DNA of 64,000 bases, taken from Gallionella sp. Its GTDB lineage: Bacteria; Pseudomonadota; Gammaproteobacteria; Burkholderiales; Gallionellaceae. Numbering within the stretch: position 1 is the first letter of the stretch; the number at the start of each line of letters is the position of its first letter. The position numbers and the translations under genes were made by a program. The stretch spans positions 1 through 64,000 of the forward strand of contig JAUXWM010000062.1 of the NCBI GenBank assembly GCA_030681375.1, given 5' to 3'. The notes beneath the pieces were generated by a model. It had not been told where the DNA came from. It ran no database searches and worked only from the letters and a program-made list of their open reading frames with translations. Shown piece by piece: positions 1 to 5,805 of the stretch.

Positions 1-135
1 AAGGGATCAGGAATCAAGGGATCAGGAATCAAGGGATCAGGAATCAAGGGATCAGGAATCAAGGGATCAGGAATCAAGGGATCAGGAATCAAGGGATCAG
101 GAATCAAGGGATCAGGAATCAAGGGATCAGGAATC
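1..135. repeat. 15-bp tandem repeat, nine copies
   Basis: Nine perfect head-to-tail copies of the 15-mer aagggatcaggaatc fill the left edge, so the array may extend beyond the window. The unit length is a multiple of three and lies in frame inside the leftward replication-type gene, where each unit reads as the pentapeptide IPDPL. Each unit contains GATC. The array is therefore a coding repeat; it could also act as iterons, since lambdoid phages keep their origin inside the O gene (known), but that role here is only inference. Confidence 0.97.
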
Positions 136-551
136 AGCCCGATTACCACGGTGCTCACAACATCACCGCACTGTGTTTGCACTGTGCTTGCACTGTGCTT
201 TGTGCAATCATCAACCAATACAGCACCGTTCTTATCTGGTATTACGCTATTTTTTTCGTCACGATGAGGGTTCTGGTGCTTGGAAAAATTTACCACTTGG
301 ATGTATTTCTTGTTCTCCACGGTATATCTTTCAATCATGCCCAGCTCTTGCAGCAGGCTTAACAGAGCATCGCAATCAAGATTATCAGCTGGGAACAGCT
401 CCATCTTGATTTGCTTTGGGCGGTCATCCATGCGTCCAGCCTTATCCGCTATAGTCCACAGTCCAATGAACAGCAGACGCGCCTCAAACGGAAGCTCAAC
501 GAGGTCTGCATTACGGAAAAAACCGGGCTTAATATTTCTAGCGCGGGCCAT
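1..551 (-). CDS. phage O-type replication protein, N-terminal part, cut by window edge
   Basis: At least 183 codons remain open from ATG at 551 to the left edge. A GAGGTG ribosome site precedes the start. Residues 1-95 ('RNIKPGFFRNADLVELPF', 'GLWTIADKAGRMDDRP', 'YIQVVNFSKHQNPHRDEK') resemble the winged-helix DNA-binding domain of phage replisome organisers, which bind the phage origin and recruit helicase loaders. From residue 139 the protein becomes a run of IPDPL pentapeptides encoded by the 15-bp tandem array, a low-complexity linker expected before a C-terminal partner-binding domain outside the window. It is the last visible gene of the leftward early operon, 13 bp after the HNH gene. 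The family call is from memory of similar phage proteins; the repeat count may vary between isolates. Confidence 0.75.
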   Translation of the reverse strand, partial: MARARNIKPGFFRNADLVELPFEARLLFIGLWTIADKAGRMDDRPKQIKMELFPADNLDCDALLSLLQELGMIERYTVENKKYIQVVNFSKHQNPHRDEKNSVIPDKNGAVLVDDCTKHSASTVQTQCGDVVSTVVIGLIPDPLIPDPLIPDPLIPDPLIPDPLIPDPLIPDPLIPDPLIPDP

Positions 552-564
552 GATTCACCTCGCT

Positions 565-1008
565 TTATTTGATTACAGAAAACATATGGTCGGAGAGTCT
601 TGACAGATACATTCCCGCCTCATATTGAGCCCGCGTCCAGGTGCAGTCACTCATACCGCTTTCCTTGATTAACTTTTCAAAAGGGATATTCAGGTGGCCG
701 GCAATTACAAAAGCTATCTCACTCCTGTTGCATGGACCATCCATTGGCGCGTATGAGCAAACCATCTTCAGAATATCGGTCGACTCATGCTCTGCTGCAT
801 GACATGACTCGCATACCACCGAAAGCTGCCTAACTTCATATTCCCAGACCTCATGACCCTTCAGATACTCTTTGTGATGAACGTGAAGCGTTGATTCTGC
901 GTCCCCGCAAATCTCACAACAAAAACCATTTGCATTCATAACCTCAAGCCTGAGCTTTTGCCAACGCGGGTCTTTAAGCTTTTCGCTGTACGTCTTTTTC
1001 GTATTCAT
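565..1008 (-). CDS. HNH-like zinc-binding phage protein
   Basis: 147 residues. The N-terminal half has paired cysteines CEIC (about residues 31-34), then HVHHKEY (about 43-49) and CESCH (about 66-70), the usual layout of an HNH nuclease or derived zinc-binding fold. The C-terminal half (from about residue 85) has no motif I recognise. It lies between a small unknown gene and the O-type replication gene in the leftward early operon. In phages such genes can be homing nucleases, packaging-associated nucleases or NinG-like recombination factors. Position beside a replication gene fits the last idea, but the sequence does not decide it. Confidence 0.6.
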   Translation of the reverse strand: MNTKKTYSEKLKDPRWQKLRLEVMNANGFCCEICGDAESTLHVHHKEYLKGHEVWEYEVRQLSVVCESCHAAEHESTDILKMVCSYAPMDGPCNRSEIAFVIAGHLNIPFEKLIKESGMSDCTWTRAQYEAGMYLSRLSDHMFSVIK

Positions 1009-1128
1009 TTTGTGATGTCCTTTTCACTGTCCAATAAATAAGGTGGGTGACGAAGCCAGTGGACGCTGGCATTGGCGATCAACCTATCGCCATCCGTAAA
1101 CTTGTGCGCCTGCTACGGCGACTATTTG

Positions 1129-1335
1129 CTAATCCCTGCGATTCCCTGCCAATCCCTTCGCTTTCATAGCCGATTGAAGTAACGTGGACTCAAGTTCACA
1201 GCGGAGCGCCCAGTCATGCATAACCTCACGGATAATCTCGCTACGGTCTTTTCCGGTAATCGTGTGGCGAACATCAAGCACTGTGTCAGTCAACTCGGTA
1301 ATCTTTGTTCTTGCGTCGATCAGTTCAGCGCTCAT
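1129..1335 (-). CDS. small phage protein of unknown function
   Basis: 68 residues starting MSAELIDARTKITEL, mostly charged and predicted helical, ending in a basic tail (GNRRD). I recognise no family. It follows an intrinsic terminator (1346-1372) in the leftward early operon, so reading of this gene from the Cro-side promoter would need antitermination or leaky termination, or it has its own promoter. The 120 bp after it (1009-1128) hold a short inverted repeat (GGCGAT at about 1074, ATCGCC at about 1086) and no gene I can support. Confidence 0.55.
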   Translation of the reverse strand: MSAELIDARTKITELTDTVLDVRHTITGKDRSEIIREVMHDWALRCELESTLLQSAMKAKGLAGNRRD

Positions 1336-1345
1336 GGTTGCTCAA

Positions 1346-1372
1346 TAAAAAAGCCGCACACGGATGCGCGGC
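1346..1372 (-). terminator. intrinsic terminator in the leftward early operon
   Basis: Read on the minus strand: GCCGC (1372-1368), a 10-nt loop, GCGGC (1357-1353), followed by a run of six T (complement of the A run 1347-1352). It separates the Cro-proximal genes from the downstream small gene, HNH gene and replication gene. A terminator at this place is usual in lambdoid phages, where early genes need antitermination (known). Confidence 0.75.
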
Positions 1373-1465
1373 AAAGTCACAGGAGTGACGAGAGAAAAGG
1401 TGGGGTTGCACAGCCGTGCTATAGTTTTGATTCCACTCACAACCGTAGAAACGAAAGGCAGCCCC

Positions 1466-1642
1466 ATGAAAAACGAATACACCGCAATAGAGCAGGCCGA
1501 TGGATTTATCCAAACACTTCTGACAACACAGCCGGAATTACTGCGACTATCCACGGTAGATGCAGAATCCGGAAAGAATCTAGGCGATTTCATTTCTGCT
1601 CTTCGCACTCGCTTAGCGGAGGAGTATCGCCAGAAGAATTAA
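1466..1642 (+). CDS. small phage protein of unknown function, rightward
   Basis: 58 residues starting MKNEYTAIEQADGF, acidic and helical. GAAAGGCA lies just upstream of the ATG; longer in-frame starts exist but lack a ribosome site. It points right, against its neighbours, and its last 53 bp overlap the 3' end of the leftward 54-codon gene (1590-1754). I believe similar small proteins occur in other betaproteobacterial prophages, but cannot name a function. Confidence 0.55.
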   Translation: MKNEYTAIEQADGFIQTLLTTQPELLRLSTVDAESGKNLGDFISALRTRLAEEYRQKN

Positions 1643-1754
1643 CCAAACGGAAAGCGCGTATCAGCTCTCTGGCTACAAAATCCGGCTGGCGAGTTGAGCG
1701 TGCGGCAAGTTTTGCCATTGCAATCTTCATCAAAAATTTATCAAGCCAGCTCAT
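1590..1754 (-). CDS. small protein directly downstream of the Cro-like gene
   Basis: 54 residues starting MSWLDKFLMKIAMAKLAARS, amphipathic and basic at the N-terminus, acidic at the end. The ATG at 1754 lies one base after the stop of the Cro-like gene, with AGGA just upstream, so it is very likely translated from the same leftward early message. The 3' end overlaps the convergent gene at 1466-1642. No family recognised. Confidence 0.6.
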   Translation of the reverse strand: MSWLDKFLMKIAMAKLAARSTRQPDFVARELIRAFRLVNSSGDTPPLSECEEQK

Positions 1755-1755
1755 T

Positions 1756-1974
1756 TCAAATTCCTTGTTCAGAGGCCGATTGCTCGGCGGGAGGTTTTGG
1801 GGTGCACTTAGCGGTAGCGAACAGGTCTGGGCGCAGCAGCTTTAGGTACATGAGACGCGCTTTAGGGATACCGTTGGTGCGCCATTGTGAAATAGCGCTT
1901 GGCTCTACGTCGCACAAAAGCGCTAGATCACAAGTTCCGCCAAAAGCATCAATAATTTCGTTATCAGTATTCAT
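1756..1974 (-). CDS. Cro-like / YdaS-type helix-turn-helix repressor
   Basis: 72 residues. Residues 8-35 (AFGGTCDLALLCDVEPSAIS then QWRTNGIP) have the form of the Cro or YdaS helix-turn-helix, where a short repressor gene sits back to back with a CI gene. The C-terminal 20 residues are a disordered proline/serine tail. It starts 68 bp from the divergent repressor gene, with three operator-like sites between them. By analogy it would switch off repressor transcription and moderate early transcription during lytic growth (known for the family). First gene of the leftward early operon. Confidence 0.75.
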   Translation of the reverse strand: MNTDNEIIDAFGGTCDLALLCDVEPSAISQWRTNGIPKARLMYLKLLRPDLFATAKCTPKPPAEQSASEQGI

Positions 1975-1981
1975 GGCTTAT

Positions 1982-2041
1982 TTAAGCATACTGCAATTTA
2001 TTTTGCAACATGCTTAAATAAATAAAGTTTAGGATGCTTAA
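1982..2041. promoter_or_regulatory. three repressor operator-like sites between cro-like and ci-like genes
   Basis: Three 14-bp sites share a six-base half site, a two-base AT spacer and a reversed half site: TTAAGC-at-ACTGCA (1982-1995), TGCAAC-at-GCTTAA (2004-2017) and TTTAGG-at-GCTTAA (2028-2041). Each has one exact half (TTAAGC or GCTTAA) and one diverged half. The third abuts the repressor ATG at 2042 and covers its AGGA ribosome site, which suggests autorepression. The same half sites recur at 4160-4207. Start-to-start spacings are 22 and 24 bp. Confidence 0.65.
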
Positions 2042-2656
2042 ATGGGACTTAAAGACAGAATTAGGGAGGCGATAGATTCCTCAGGGATTCGTAAAAGCCA
2101 TATAGCCAAAGAGATAGGGATTTCTCCGTCCGCGATAACGCAATGGATCAACGGGGAAACCAAGAAAATTGATAGCAATAATCTTGTTCGACTTGCGGGG
2201 ATAGCAAAAGTAAATCCGGTTTGGCTGGCTACGGGTAAAGGTGAAGCGCAAAACTTCACCCAAGCCCCAGACGTTCGCGACTACGTGCCGCTGATAAGTA
2301 TGGTGCAGGCAGGCGCGTTCTGCGAGGCAATGGATAATTTGGCTGTTGGTGACAGCGTTGAGATGGTCCCGGCCATGTATCCAAAGAAGCGACACACGTT
2401 TGCACTTGAGGTACAAGGGGATTCGATGCTGCCGACGTTCCCTCCTGGGATGCGGCTAATTGTAGAGCCTGACATGGAGTACCGATCCGGAGATTTCGTG
2501 ATTGCGAAGAATGGCGGGGATGCAACCTTCAAGCAGATCGTGAAGGATGGGGGAGTGTGGTACTTAAAACCACTCAATGCGCAGTTCCCCACCCTGCCCC
2601 TTGCCGACGCTCATGTGATCGGCGTGGTGCGCAATGCAGTGATTACATTCAGGTAG
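2042..2656 (+). CDS. CI/LexA-type phage repressor with self-cleaving S24 domain
   Basis: 204 residues. An N-terminal XRE helix-turn-helix (about residues 16-40, 'KSHIAKEIGISPSAITQW') is followed by a linker and a peptidase S24 domain. The cleavage site is Ala90-Gly91 (VQAGAF), the nucleophile Ser128 (GDSMLP), and the base Lys164 (DATFKQI). Known for this family: RecA filaments stimulate self-cleavage after DNA damage and induce the prophage. All catalytic residues are present, so the repressor looks functional. Start at 2042 touches operator 3. It heads a rightward group with two secreted small proteins. Confidence 0.93.
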   Translation: MGLKDRIREAIDSSGIRKSHIAKEIGISPSAITQWINGETKKIDSNNLVRLAGIAKVNPVWLATGKGEAQNFTQAPDVRDYVPLISMVQAGAFCEAMDNLAVGDSVEMVPAMYPKKRHTFALEVQGDSMLPTFPPGMRLIVEPDMEYRSGDFVIAKNGGDATFKQIVKDGGVWYLKPLNAQFPTLPLADAHVIGVVRNAVITFR

Positions 2657-2665
2657 AGAGGGTTT

Positions 2666-3070
2666 ATGAAAAAAATATTTGTGTTTATTGCGTTCATTGT
2701 ATTCAGCACTGGCGCGTTCTCATCTGAGTGGGTTTATGTTGGTAGTGTTCCAGGAGAATCCGAAGTAAAGGTTGATAAGTCGAGCATTGCATCGACATTA
2801 AAATCAAATAGGAAGGCGTGGGTACTATTTACTTACAACGAAAAACAAACGCAGAAATCAGCCCCTTATGCACAGTACGATGAACTAAAGGCTTTATGGC
2901 GTATAAATTGTTCAACACATGAAGTGGGAACAAAAGCGGTAGTGTGGAGACTTGAGGGTAATTTAGTTGATAGCACAGATATCCAATCCACATCATTTAA
3001 TGATGTTGTTCCGGACTCTATAGGGGAGATAGTTTTTAATTACGTTTGCCGAAGCAAGATTAAATCATAG
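2666..3070 (+). CDS. secreted small protein, surface-adhesin-E-like
   Basis: 134 residues. Residues 1-19 form a classic signal peptide (basic KK, hydrophobic core, cleavage near GAFSSE). The mature part has two cysteines near the C-terminus half (WRINCST, NYVCRS) and many beta-prone segments. It resembles the adhesin-E-like small exported proteins of Gram-negative bacteria, a tentative match from memory. It begins 9 bp after the repressor gene and is probably expressed in the lysogen, which makes it a candidate lysogenic-conversion gene. Locally richer in A+T than the housekeeping genes. Confidence 0.6.
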   Translation: MKKIFVFIAFIVFSTGAFSSEWVYVGSVPGESEVKVDKSSIASTLKSNRKAWVLFTYNEKQTQKSAPYAQYDELKALWRINCSTHEVGTKAVVWRLEGNLVDSTDIQSTSFNDVVPDSIGEIVFNYVCRSKIKS

Positions 3071-3098
3071 ATTTAAGTCACAGCAAAGGAGAGACACC

Positions 3099-3374
3099 AT
3101 GAAGTTGATTCTAATCGCAATCACCCTGCTTATTTCAATCCAGCACGCATCGGCAACTGAGGACGTGGCGACCAAACCTGCCAACCCCAATACTGTCCAG
3201 TGCGAGTCGCTTCAATCATCAGGCGCATCCAAAGAACTGCTCGCTCAAAGCGGGTGCTGCTCACACCATGACGGGGTATGCGGCTGCTCGGGAACAATGG
3301 TGATGTGCTGCGACAACTCATTCAGCCCGTCTTGTCGGTGCAACAAGGAAGAGCCGATTCACAACGTCAACTAA
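3099..3374 (+). CDS. secreted cysteine-rich small protein
   Basis: 91 residues. A signal peptide covers about residues 1-19 (MKLILIAITLLISIQHASA). The mature region has nine cysteines, including CC, CGC and CC pairs (SGCCSHHDGVCGCSG, VMCCDN, SCRC), so a disulfide-bonded or metal-binding periplasmic protein is likely. AAAGGAGA gives a strong ribosome site. I recognise no named family; its place behind the repressor suggests cargo expressed in the lysogen. Confidence 0.6.
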   Translation: MKLILIAITLLISIQHASATEDVATKPANPNTVQCESLQSSGASKELLAQSGCCSHHDGVCGCSGTMVMCCDNSFSPSCRCNKEEPIHNVN

Positions 3375-3383
3375 GGATAAGTT

Positions 3384-3662
3384 ATGTGGCATAACCTATA
3401 TATCGAAGACGCTAAAACAGCTTGCGCAACATCACTGATAATCAGCGAAGAGTGTATGGCGTTAATAATTGCCACCCAAGCTATAGATTGCGCCATCTTC
3501 TCTCGTATTGATGACAGCGGCGGGATGCACTACTTCTTTACCCCGCCCGCATCCGCTATCGCAAAAAGACATCATGCGAATCAATGTGAAAAACCATCAA
3601 GACAGGATATTGGCGGCCTCCTCTGCGGAGATCAGACCATTATTGCGCGCCTGTATTGCTAG
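3384..3662 (+). CDS. small phage protein of unknown function
   Basis: 92 residues starting MWHNLYIEDAKTACATSLI. The middle (FSRIDDSGGMHYFFTPPASA) and the 'CEKPSRQ' segment recall short prophage proteins found beside repressor genes. AAGGA precedes the ATG. The last 66 bp overlap the convergent gene at 3597-3860, and the final 15 residues (from GGLLCGDQ) may reflect a shifted reading frame relative to relatives. Function unknown. Confidence 0.45.
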   Translation: MWHNLYIEDAKTACATSLIISEECMALIIATQAIDCAIFSRIDDSGGMHYFFTPPASAIAKRHHANQCEKPSRQDIGGLLCGDQTIIARLYC

Positions 3663-3860
3663 CCCTTTAGCTAAGTTAACCCACGCGAGAATACCATTAC
3701 TAATGATTGCGCCATCTGGGAACCCTTCAATTCTCCCGTCGGCAAAAATCCTATACCTCCTGCCGTCAAGATAAACGACCTCAAATATGGGCTTGTCATC
3801 TGAGGAAACGCGGGGGGCCGCCGTTAGCTCTCCTGTCGTAATATTTTTTTGCTCTGGCAT
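3597..3860 (-). CDS. small protein of unknown function, leftward
   Basis: 87 residues on the minus strand, with a coherent core (YLDGRRYRIFADGRIEGFPD) that looks like a small beta-sheet domain, then a helical tail (LAKGLAIQARNNGLISAEEA). It is convergent with the repressor group and overlaps its last gene by 66 bp. No family recognised. From 3861 to the terminator at 4089 I find no further gene that I can support. Confidence 0.5.
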   Translation of the reverse strand: MPEQKNITTGELTAAPRVSSDDKPIFEVVYLDGRRYRIFADGRIEGFPDGAIISNGILAWVNLAKGLAIQARNNGLISAEEAANILS

Positions 3861-4088
3861 AGCATTTTCCTTTATGTATTTAGAGTGCGTGGTTTTGATG
3901 CTGCGTCAGCCAGCCCAGCGCCATTATTCCTTGCCTGCAACCTTATTGGTTCCAGTAGATCTGGCTGACGCGAAGATTCAAATCCCGCATAACCTTGTTG
4001 TAGCAATACTTGATCTGGCGAACCTAGATAGCCAATTTGGTTTTCTGGACTCAGAGTAATCCCTCGCACAACCAGCATCCAACCCCCC

Positions 4089-4109
4089 AACCGCCTCGGC
4101 GGTTTTTTT
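4089..4109 (+). terminator. intrinsic terminator after the lysogeny genes
   Basis: AACCGC (4089-4094), loop CTCG, GCGGTT (4099-4104), then an uninterrupted T run to 4109. It ends rightward transcripts of the repressor group and shields the early promoter at 4182. Confidence 0.85.
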
Positions 4110-4159
4110 ACGTCCATCGTTTATGAAATTTCTGCTGCGGGTGGATTATAGCGAAAAAA

Positions 4160-4207
4160 TTAAGCAAACTTAAAATATCTATTGCTTTTTTATTTAAGCG
4201 GGCTTAA
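4160..4207. promoter_or_regulatory. two repressor operator-like sites at the rightward early promoter
   Basis: TTAAGC-aa-ACTTAA (4160-4173) and the perfect palindrome TTAAGC-gg-GCTTAA (4194-4207). Starts are 34 bp apart, about three helical turns, allowing cooperative binding on one face. They share half sites with the three sites at 1982-2041, so the same repressor probably controls both early operons. Confidence 0.7.
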
Positions 4208-4210
4208 TAT
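4182..4210 (+). promoter_or_regulatory. rightward early promoter
   Basis: TTGCTT (4182-4187), a 17-bp spacer, and TAATAT (4205-4210): a good sigma-70 match. The palindromic operator at 4194-4207 lies across the spacer and the -10 box, so repressor binding would exclude RNA polymerase. All rightward genes to the integrase could be read from here. Confidence 0.7.
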
Positions 4211-4483
4211 TCACCTATGCCGCAAACATCACGGCAACCAGCAACCAAAGCCGCCGAGCGCGGGGAATCAGGAAAGCATCGCTGAGAAGCGACCCGATGA
4301 TGCAGGAGCTGGAGATTCACACGCACCACGATGCGAACCATCGTTAAAACCCGAGCGGTATTCCAGGCTGACTGGAAAGACGAGTAGAGAGTCCGAAGCA
4401 GAGGTCTTGATCCGACAGAGCTGGCATGGCGCAAGTCATGTTTATTCAATACAGGTTCAACGAGCCTGTATCGACGTAGATCA
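4211..4483 (+). other. leader of the rightward early transcript, no supported gene
   Basis: This stretch holds only very short open frames (22 codons from 4217, 18 codons from 4331) without convincing ribosome sites. A hairpin with an eight-base stem, ACAGGTTC (4451-4458) and GAGCCTGT (4462-4469), closes on a three-base loop. It could be an antitermination or processing element, but that is a guess from position. Confidence 0.4.
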
Positions 4484-4553
4484 GGCTGACGTAAGTGCTT
4501 GAGCTCAGGCGCGGTGCGCTTTTGCGCAGTCCGGGTTGAATGATGGGTTGGAC
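4484..4553 (+). repeat. attC-like recombination site 1
   Basis: 70 bp. The right end is GTTGGAC (4547-4553), an exact match to the integron core GTTRRRY, preceded by GGGTTGAATGATGG. The left end GGCTGAC is a weak inverse core. The middle folds on TGCGC (4515-4519), loop TTTT, GCGCA (4524-4528). The same size, the same GAATGATGGGTT arm and the same TGCGC/GCGCA core occur in site 2. Integron attC sites have this form: imperfect palindrome, inverted cores, small gene upstream. No integron integrase is seen. Confidence 0.5.
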
Positions 4554-4615
4554 AACTTTTTACAACGGAGAGCGAAATTGAAAAAGAAACGAAGAGAGCA
4601 AAAATCAGGGCTGCA

Positions 4616-4837
4616 ATGCGCAGGATCGGAGCGCAGTTTCCTGACCAACCAGAGGCCAAACTCATGCTTGGAATAATCAATCAAGCGGCAAATGACCTGC
4701 TGGACAAAACCCACAAGGACGAGGCCGAGCGATACCTCAGAAATGCCGTACATGCCGAGGTATGCGGAGTAGAGCCAGCTTGGATACGCGAGACTTTCGA
4801 GAAAATGGGAATCTTCCCGAGGGCGGCCAACGTTTGA
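4616..4837 (+). CDS. small cassette-type protein of unknown function
   Basis: 73 residues starting MRRIGAQFPDQPEAKLML, helical, with no motif I recognise. AGGG (4607-4610) lies five bases before the ATG. An alternative ATT start at 4577 behind GGAG would add 13 residues. The stop codon lies inside the left arm of attC-like site 2, as is usual for integron cassettes, and the gene is bracketed by sites 1 and 2 (a cassette of about 340 bp). Confidence 0.5.
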   Translation: MRRIGAQFPDQPEAKLMLGIINQAANDLLDKTHKDEAERYLRNAVHAEVCGVEPAWIRETFEKMGIFPRAANV

Positions 4838-4894
4838 ATTCAGAGGCGATGCGCAGCTTTATCGCGCAGCGTCCTCTGGAATGATGGGTTAGCC
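4825..4894 (+). repeat. attC-like recombination site 2
   Basis: 70 bp from GGCCAAC (4825-4831) to GTTAGCC (4888-4894), which are complementary apart from one wobble. Inner stems: CAGAGG (4841-4846) with CCTCTG (4873-4878), and TGCGC (4850-4854) with GCGCA (4864-4868). The arms GTTTGAATTC and GGAATGATGG look like those of betaproteobacterial attC sites as I remember them. The best of the three sites. Confidence 0.6.
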
Positions 4895-4935
4895 GGCTAC
4901 CCACGAAGACCGGCGCAACAGGAAAGGAAACACGC

Positions 4936-5127
4936 ATGAAAGCAGCAATCAACGAACTGACCATCGCCCTTGAAACGATGGAGACGAACGAACCGATCAA
5001 TCGTGCCGAAGGCAACGCCGAGCAAGCCGACCTCGAAGCCGCGAACGCTGCCGATTTCCGGCAGGCGCTGGCGGTGCTCAAGGCTGCAAGCAACGGCCCG
5101 ATCTGGCCGGAACCGCAGGCCGCGTAA
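4936..5127 (+). CDS. small cassette-type protein of unknown function
   Basis: 63 residues starting MKAAINELTIALETME, strongly acidic and predicted all-helical, with a duplicated alanine-rich centre (EQADLEAANAADFRQA). AGGAAAGGAAAC precedes the ATG. It lies between attC-like sites 2 and 3, a cassette of about 355 bp. Two inverted GCCGGC stretches follow the stop (5132-5137 and 5160-5165 area). No family function known to me. Confidence 0.55.
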   Translation: MKAAINELTIALETMETNEPINRAEGNAEQADLEAANAADFRQALAVLKAASNGPIWPEPQAA

Positions 5128-5162
5128 TTGGAGGCCGGCATGACGACGAAAGAACCCATGCC

Positions 5163-5249
5163 GGCTAACGTGTAGGTGACCGGCGCTGCGCGGACTCATC
5201 GCGCAGCGTCCAGAGAGCGAAGCGAGCGGGGTCGACCGTAGGGTTAGAG
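5163..5249 (+). repeat. attC-like recombination site 3
   Basis: 87 bp from GGCTAAC (5163-5169) to GTTAGAG (5243-5249). A perfect nine-base stem CGCTGCGCG (5184-5192) with CGCGCAGCG (5200-5208) closes a seven-base loop. The outer arms GTAGGTGACC and GTCGACCGTA are roughly complementary. Longer than sites 1 and 2, which is allowed for attC (known lengths vary widely). Confidence 0.5.
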
Positions 5250-5276
5250 CCCATCGGCCACAAAGGAGAAGACGAT

Positions 5277-5534
5277 ATGTGCAACTGCATGACGTGGTGC
5301 CGAGTGCCCACAGACGAGAACGGCGGAAAGTACCCGATGAGCGCACACGCGCCGGGATGCGAAGATTTCAGGCAGGAGCCATTCACGAGGCTGGAATACG
5401 ACGGCACCGTTTGCGTGATGGAGCCGAGAGAAGCGGAGGCAGTGCTTGCGGAGAGCGAGGCGCAATACAACGTTTCCACGGTGATGCTGGCGCGGGACCA
5501 GTTCGAGCGGATGCCAGAGTTCAATGGGTTCTAA
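5277..5534 (+). CDS. small cassette-type protein of unknown function
   Basis: 85 residues starting MCNCMTWCRVPTDENG, with a cysteine cluster at residues 2-8 (CNC, C8) and one more in GCEDF, a possible metal site. AAAGGAGAAG is a strong ribosome site. Follows attC-like site 3. I have the impression that close relatives occur as integron cassette genes in betaproteobacteria, but could not check. After its stop, a perfect ten-base hairpin (5541-5564) takes the place of a further attC. Confidence 0.6.
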   Translation: MCNCMTWCRVPTDENGGKYPMSAHAPGCEDFRQEPFTRLEYDGTVCVMEPREAEAVLAESEAQYNVSTVMLARDQFERMPEFNGF

Positions 5535-5540
5535 CTAGAA

Positions 5541-5564
5541 TTATGCAGAACTTCTTCTGCATAA
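5541..5564 (+). other. perfect hairpin after the last cassette gene
   Basis: TTATGCAGAA (5541-5550), loop CTTC, TTCTGCATAA (5555-5564). There is no T run, so it is not a standard terminator. It ends four bases before a strong AGGAG (5568-5572), so it may protect or process the message or control the next start. Confidence 0.6.
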
Positions 5565-5575
5565 GTAAGGAGAAA

Positions 5576-5686
5576 ATGATGAGCAGAGAAAGCTTACGAG
5601 GCATATCTGAAGGCAAAGAGCAAAATTCATCCAATGTAAACGCTTTGAATTCCAACAAACGAAAGCAGCCGATTACCTGTGCATAG
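5576..5686 (+). CDS. short open frame, doubtful
   Basis: 36 codons starting MMSRESLRGISEGKEQ with an ideal AGGAG at 5568-5572. The protein is low complexity and rich in N, S and K. A different frame over the same bases reads EKAYEAYLKAKSKIHP, which looks more protein-like, so the stretch may be the frameshifted remnant of a gene. Translation from this start is plausible; a functional product is not established. Confidence 0.3.
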   Translation: MMSRESLRGISEGKEQNSSNVNALNSNKRKQPITCA

Positions 5687-5706
5687 GATATTTTGGAAAG
5701 CGCGCG

Positions 5707-5805
5707 ATGAGGATAGTAGGACGCAGCCTGATAGCGATACAGGCCGATTACAGCACTTACGAGAGCGTGCTGTCGTGGGGAATACAGACAACAGTTCCAC
5801 GTTAA
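5707..5805 (+). CDS. micro-ORF A, 32 residues, paralogue of micro-ORF B
   Basis: ATG at 5707 behind GGAAAG; product starts MRIVGRSLIAIQ and continues ADYSTYESVLSWG to a C-terminal VPR. The open frame at 6538-6636 has the same length and 14 identical residues in the centre (QADYSTYESVLSWG), with conservative changes before it (R/K, I/V, I/L, A/S, I/V). That pattern supports coding. The same DNA lies in the 114-nt duplication, where all changes avoid four predicted stems, so an RNA role is an equally serious reading. Confidence 0.4.
   Translation: MRIVGRSLIAIQADYSTYESVLSWGIQTTVPR

Noticed and set aside
1..135. Tandem array considered as a CRISPR
   Set aside because: Units are directly adjacent with no spacers, and they are in frame within a gene.
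3950..4000. T-arm-like string (gattcaaatcccgc) considered as part of a tRNA
   Set aside because: The flanking stem does not pair and no acceptor or anticodon arm can be folded around it.
3872..4117. 81-codon leftward open frame beginning MDVKKPPRRLGG
   Set aside because: Its first codons are the reverse of the intrinsic terminator at 4089-4109 and it has no ribosome site; the frame is an accident of the hairpin.
5541..5564. Perfect hairpin considered as a terminator
   Set aside because: No T run follows; a strong ribosome site and open frame come directly after it.
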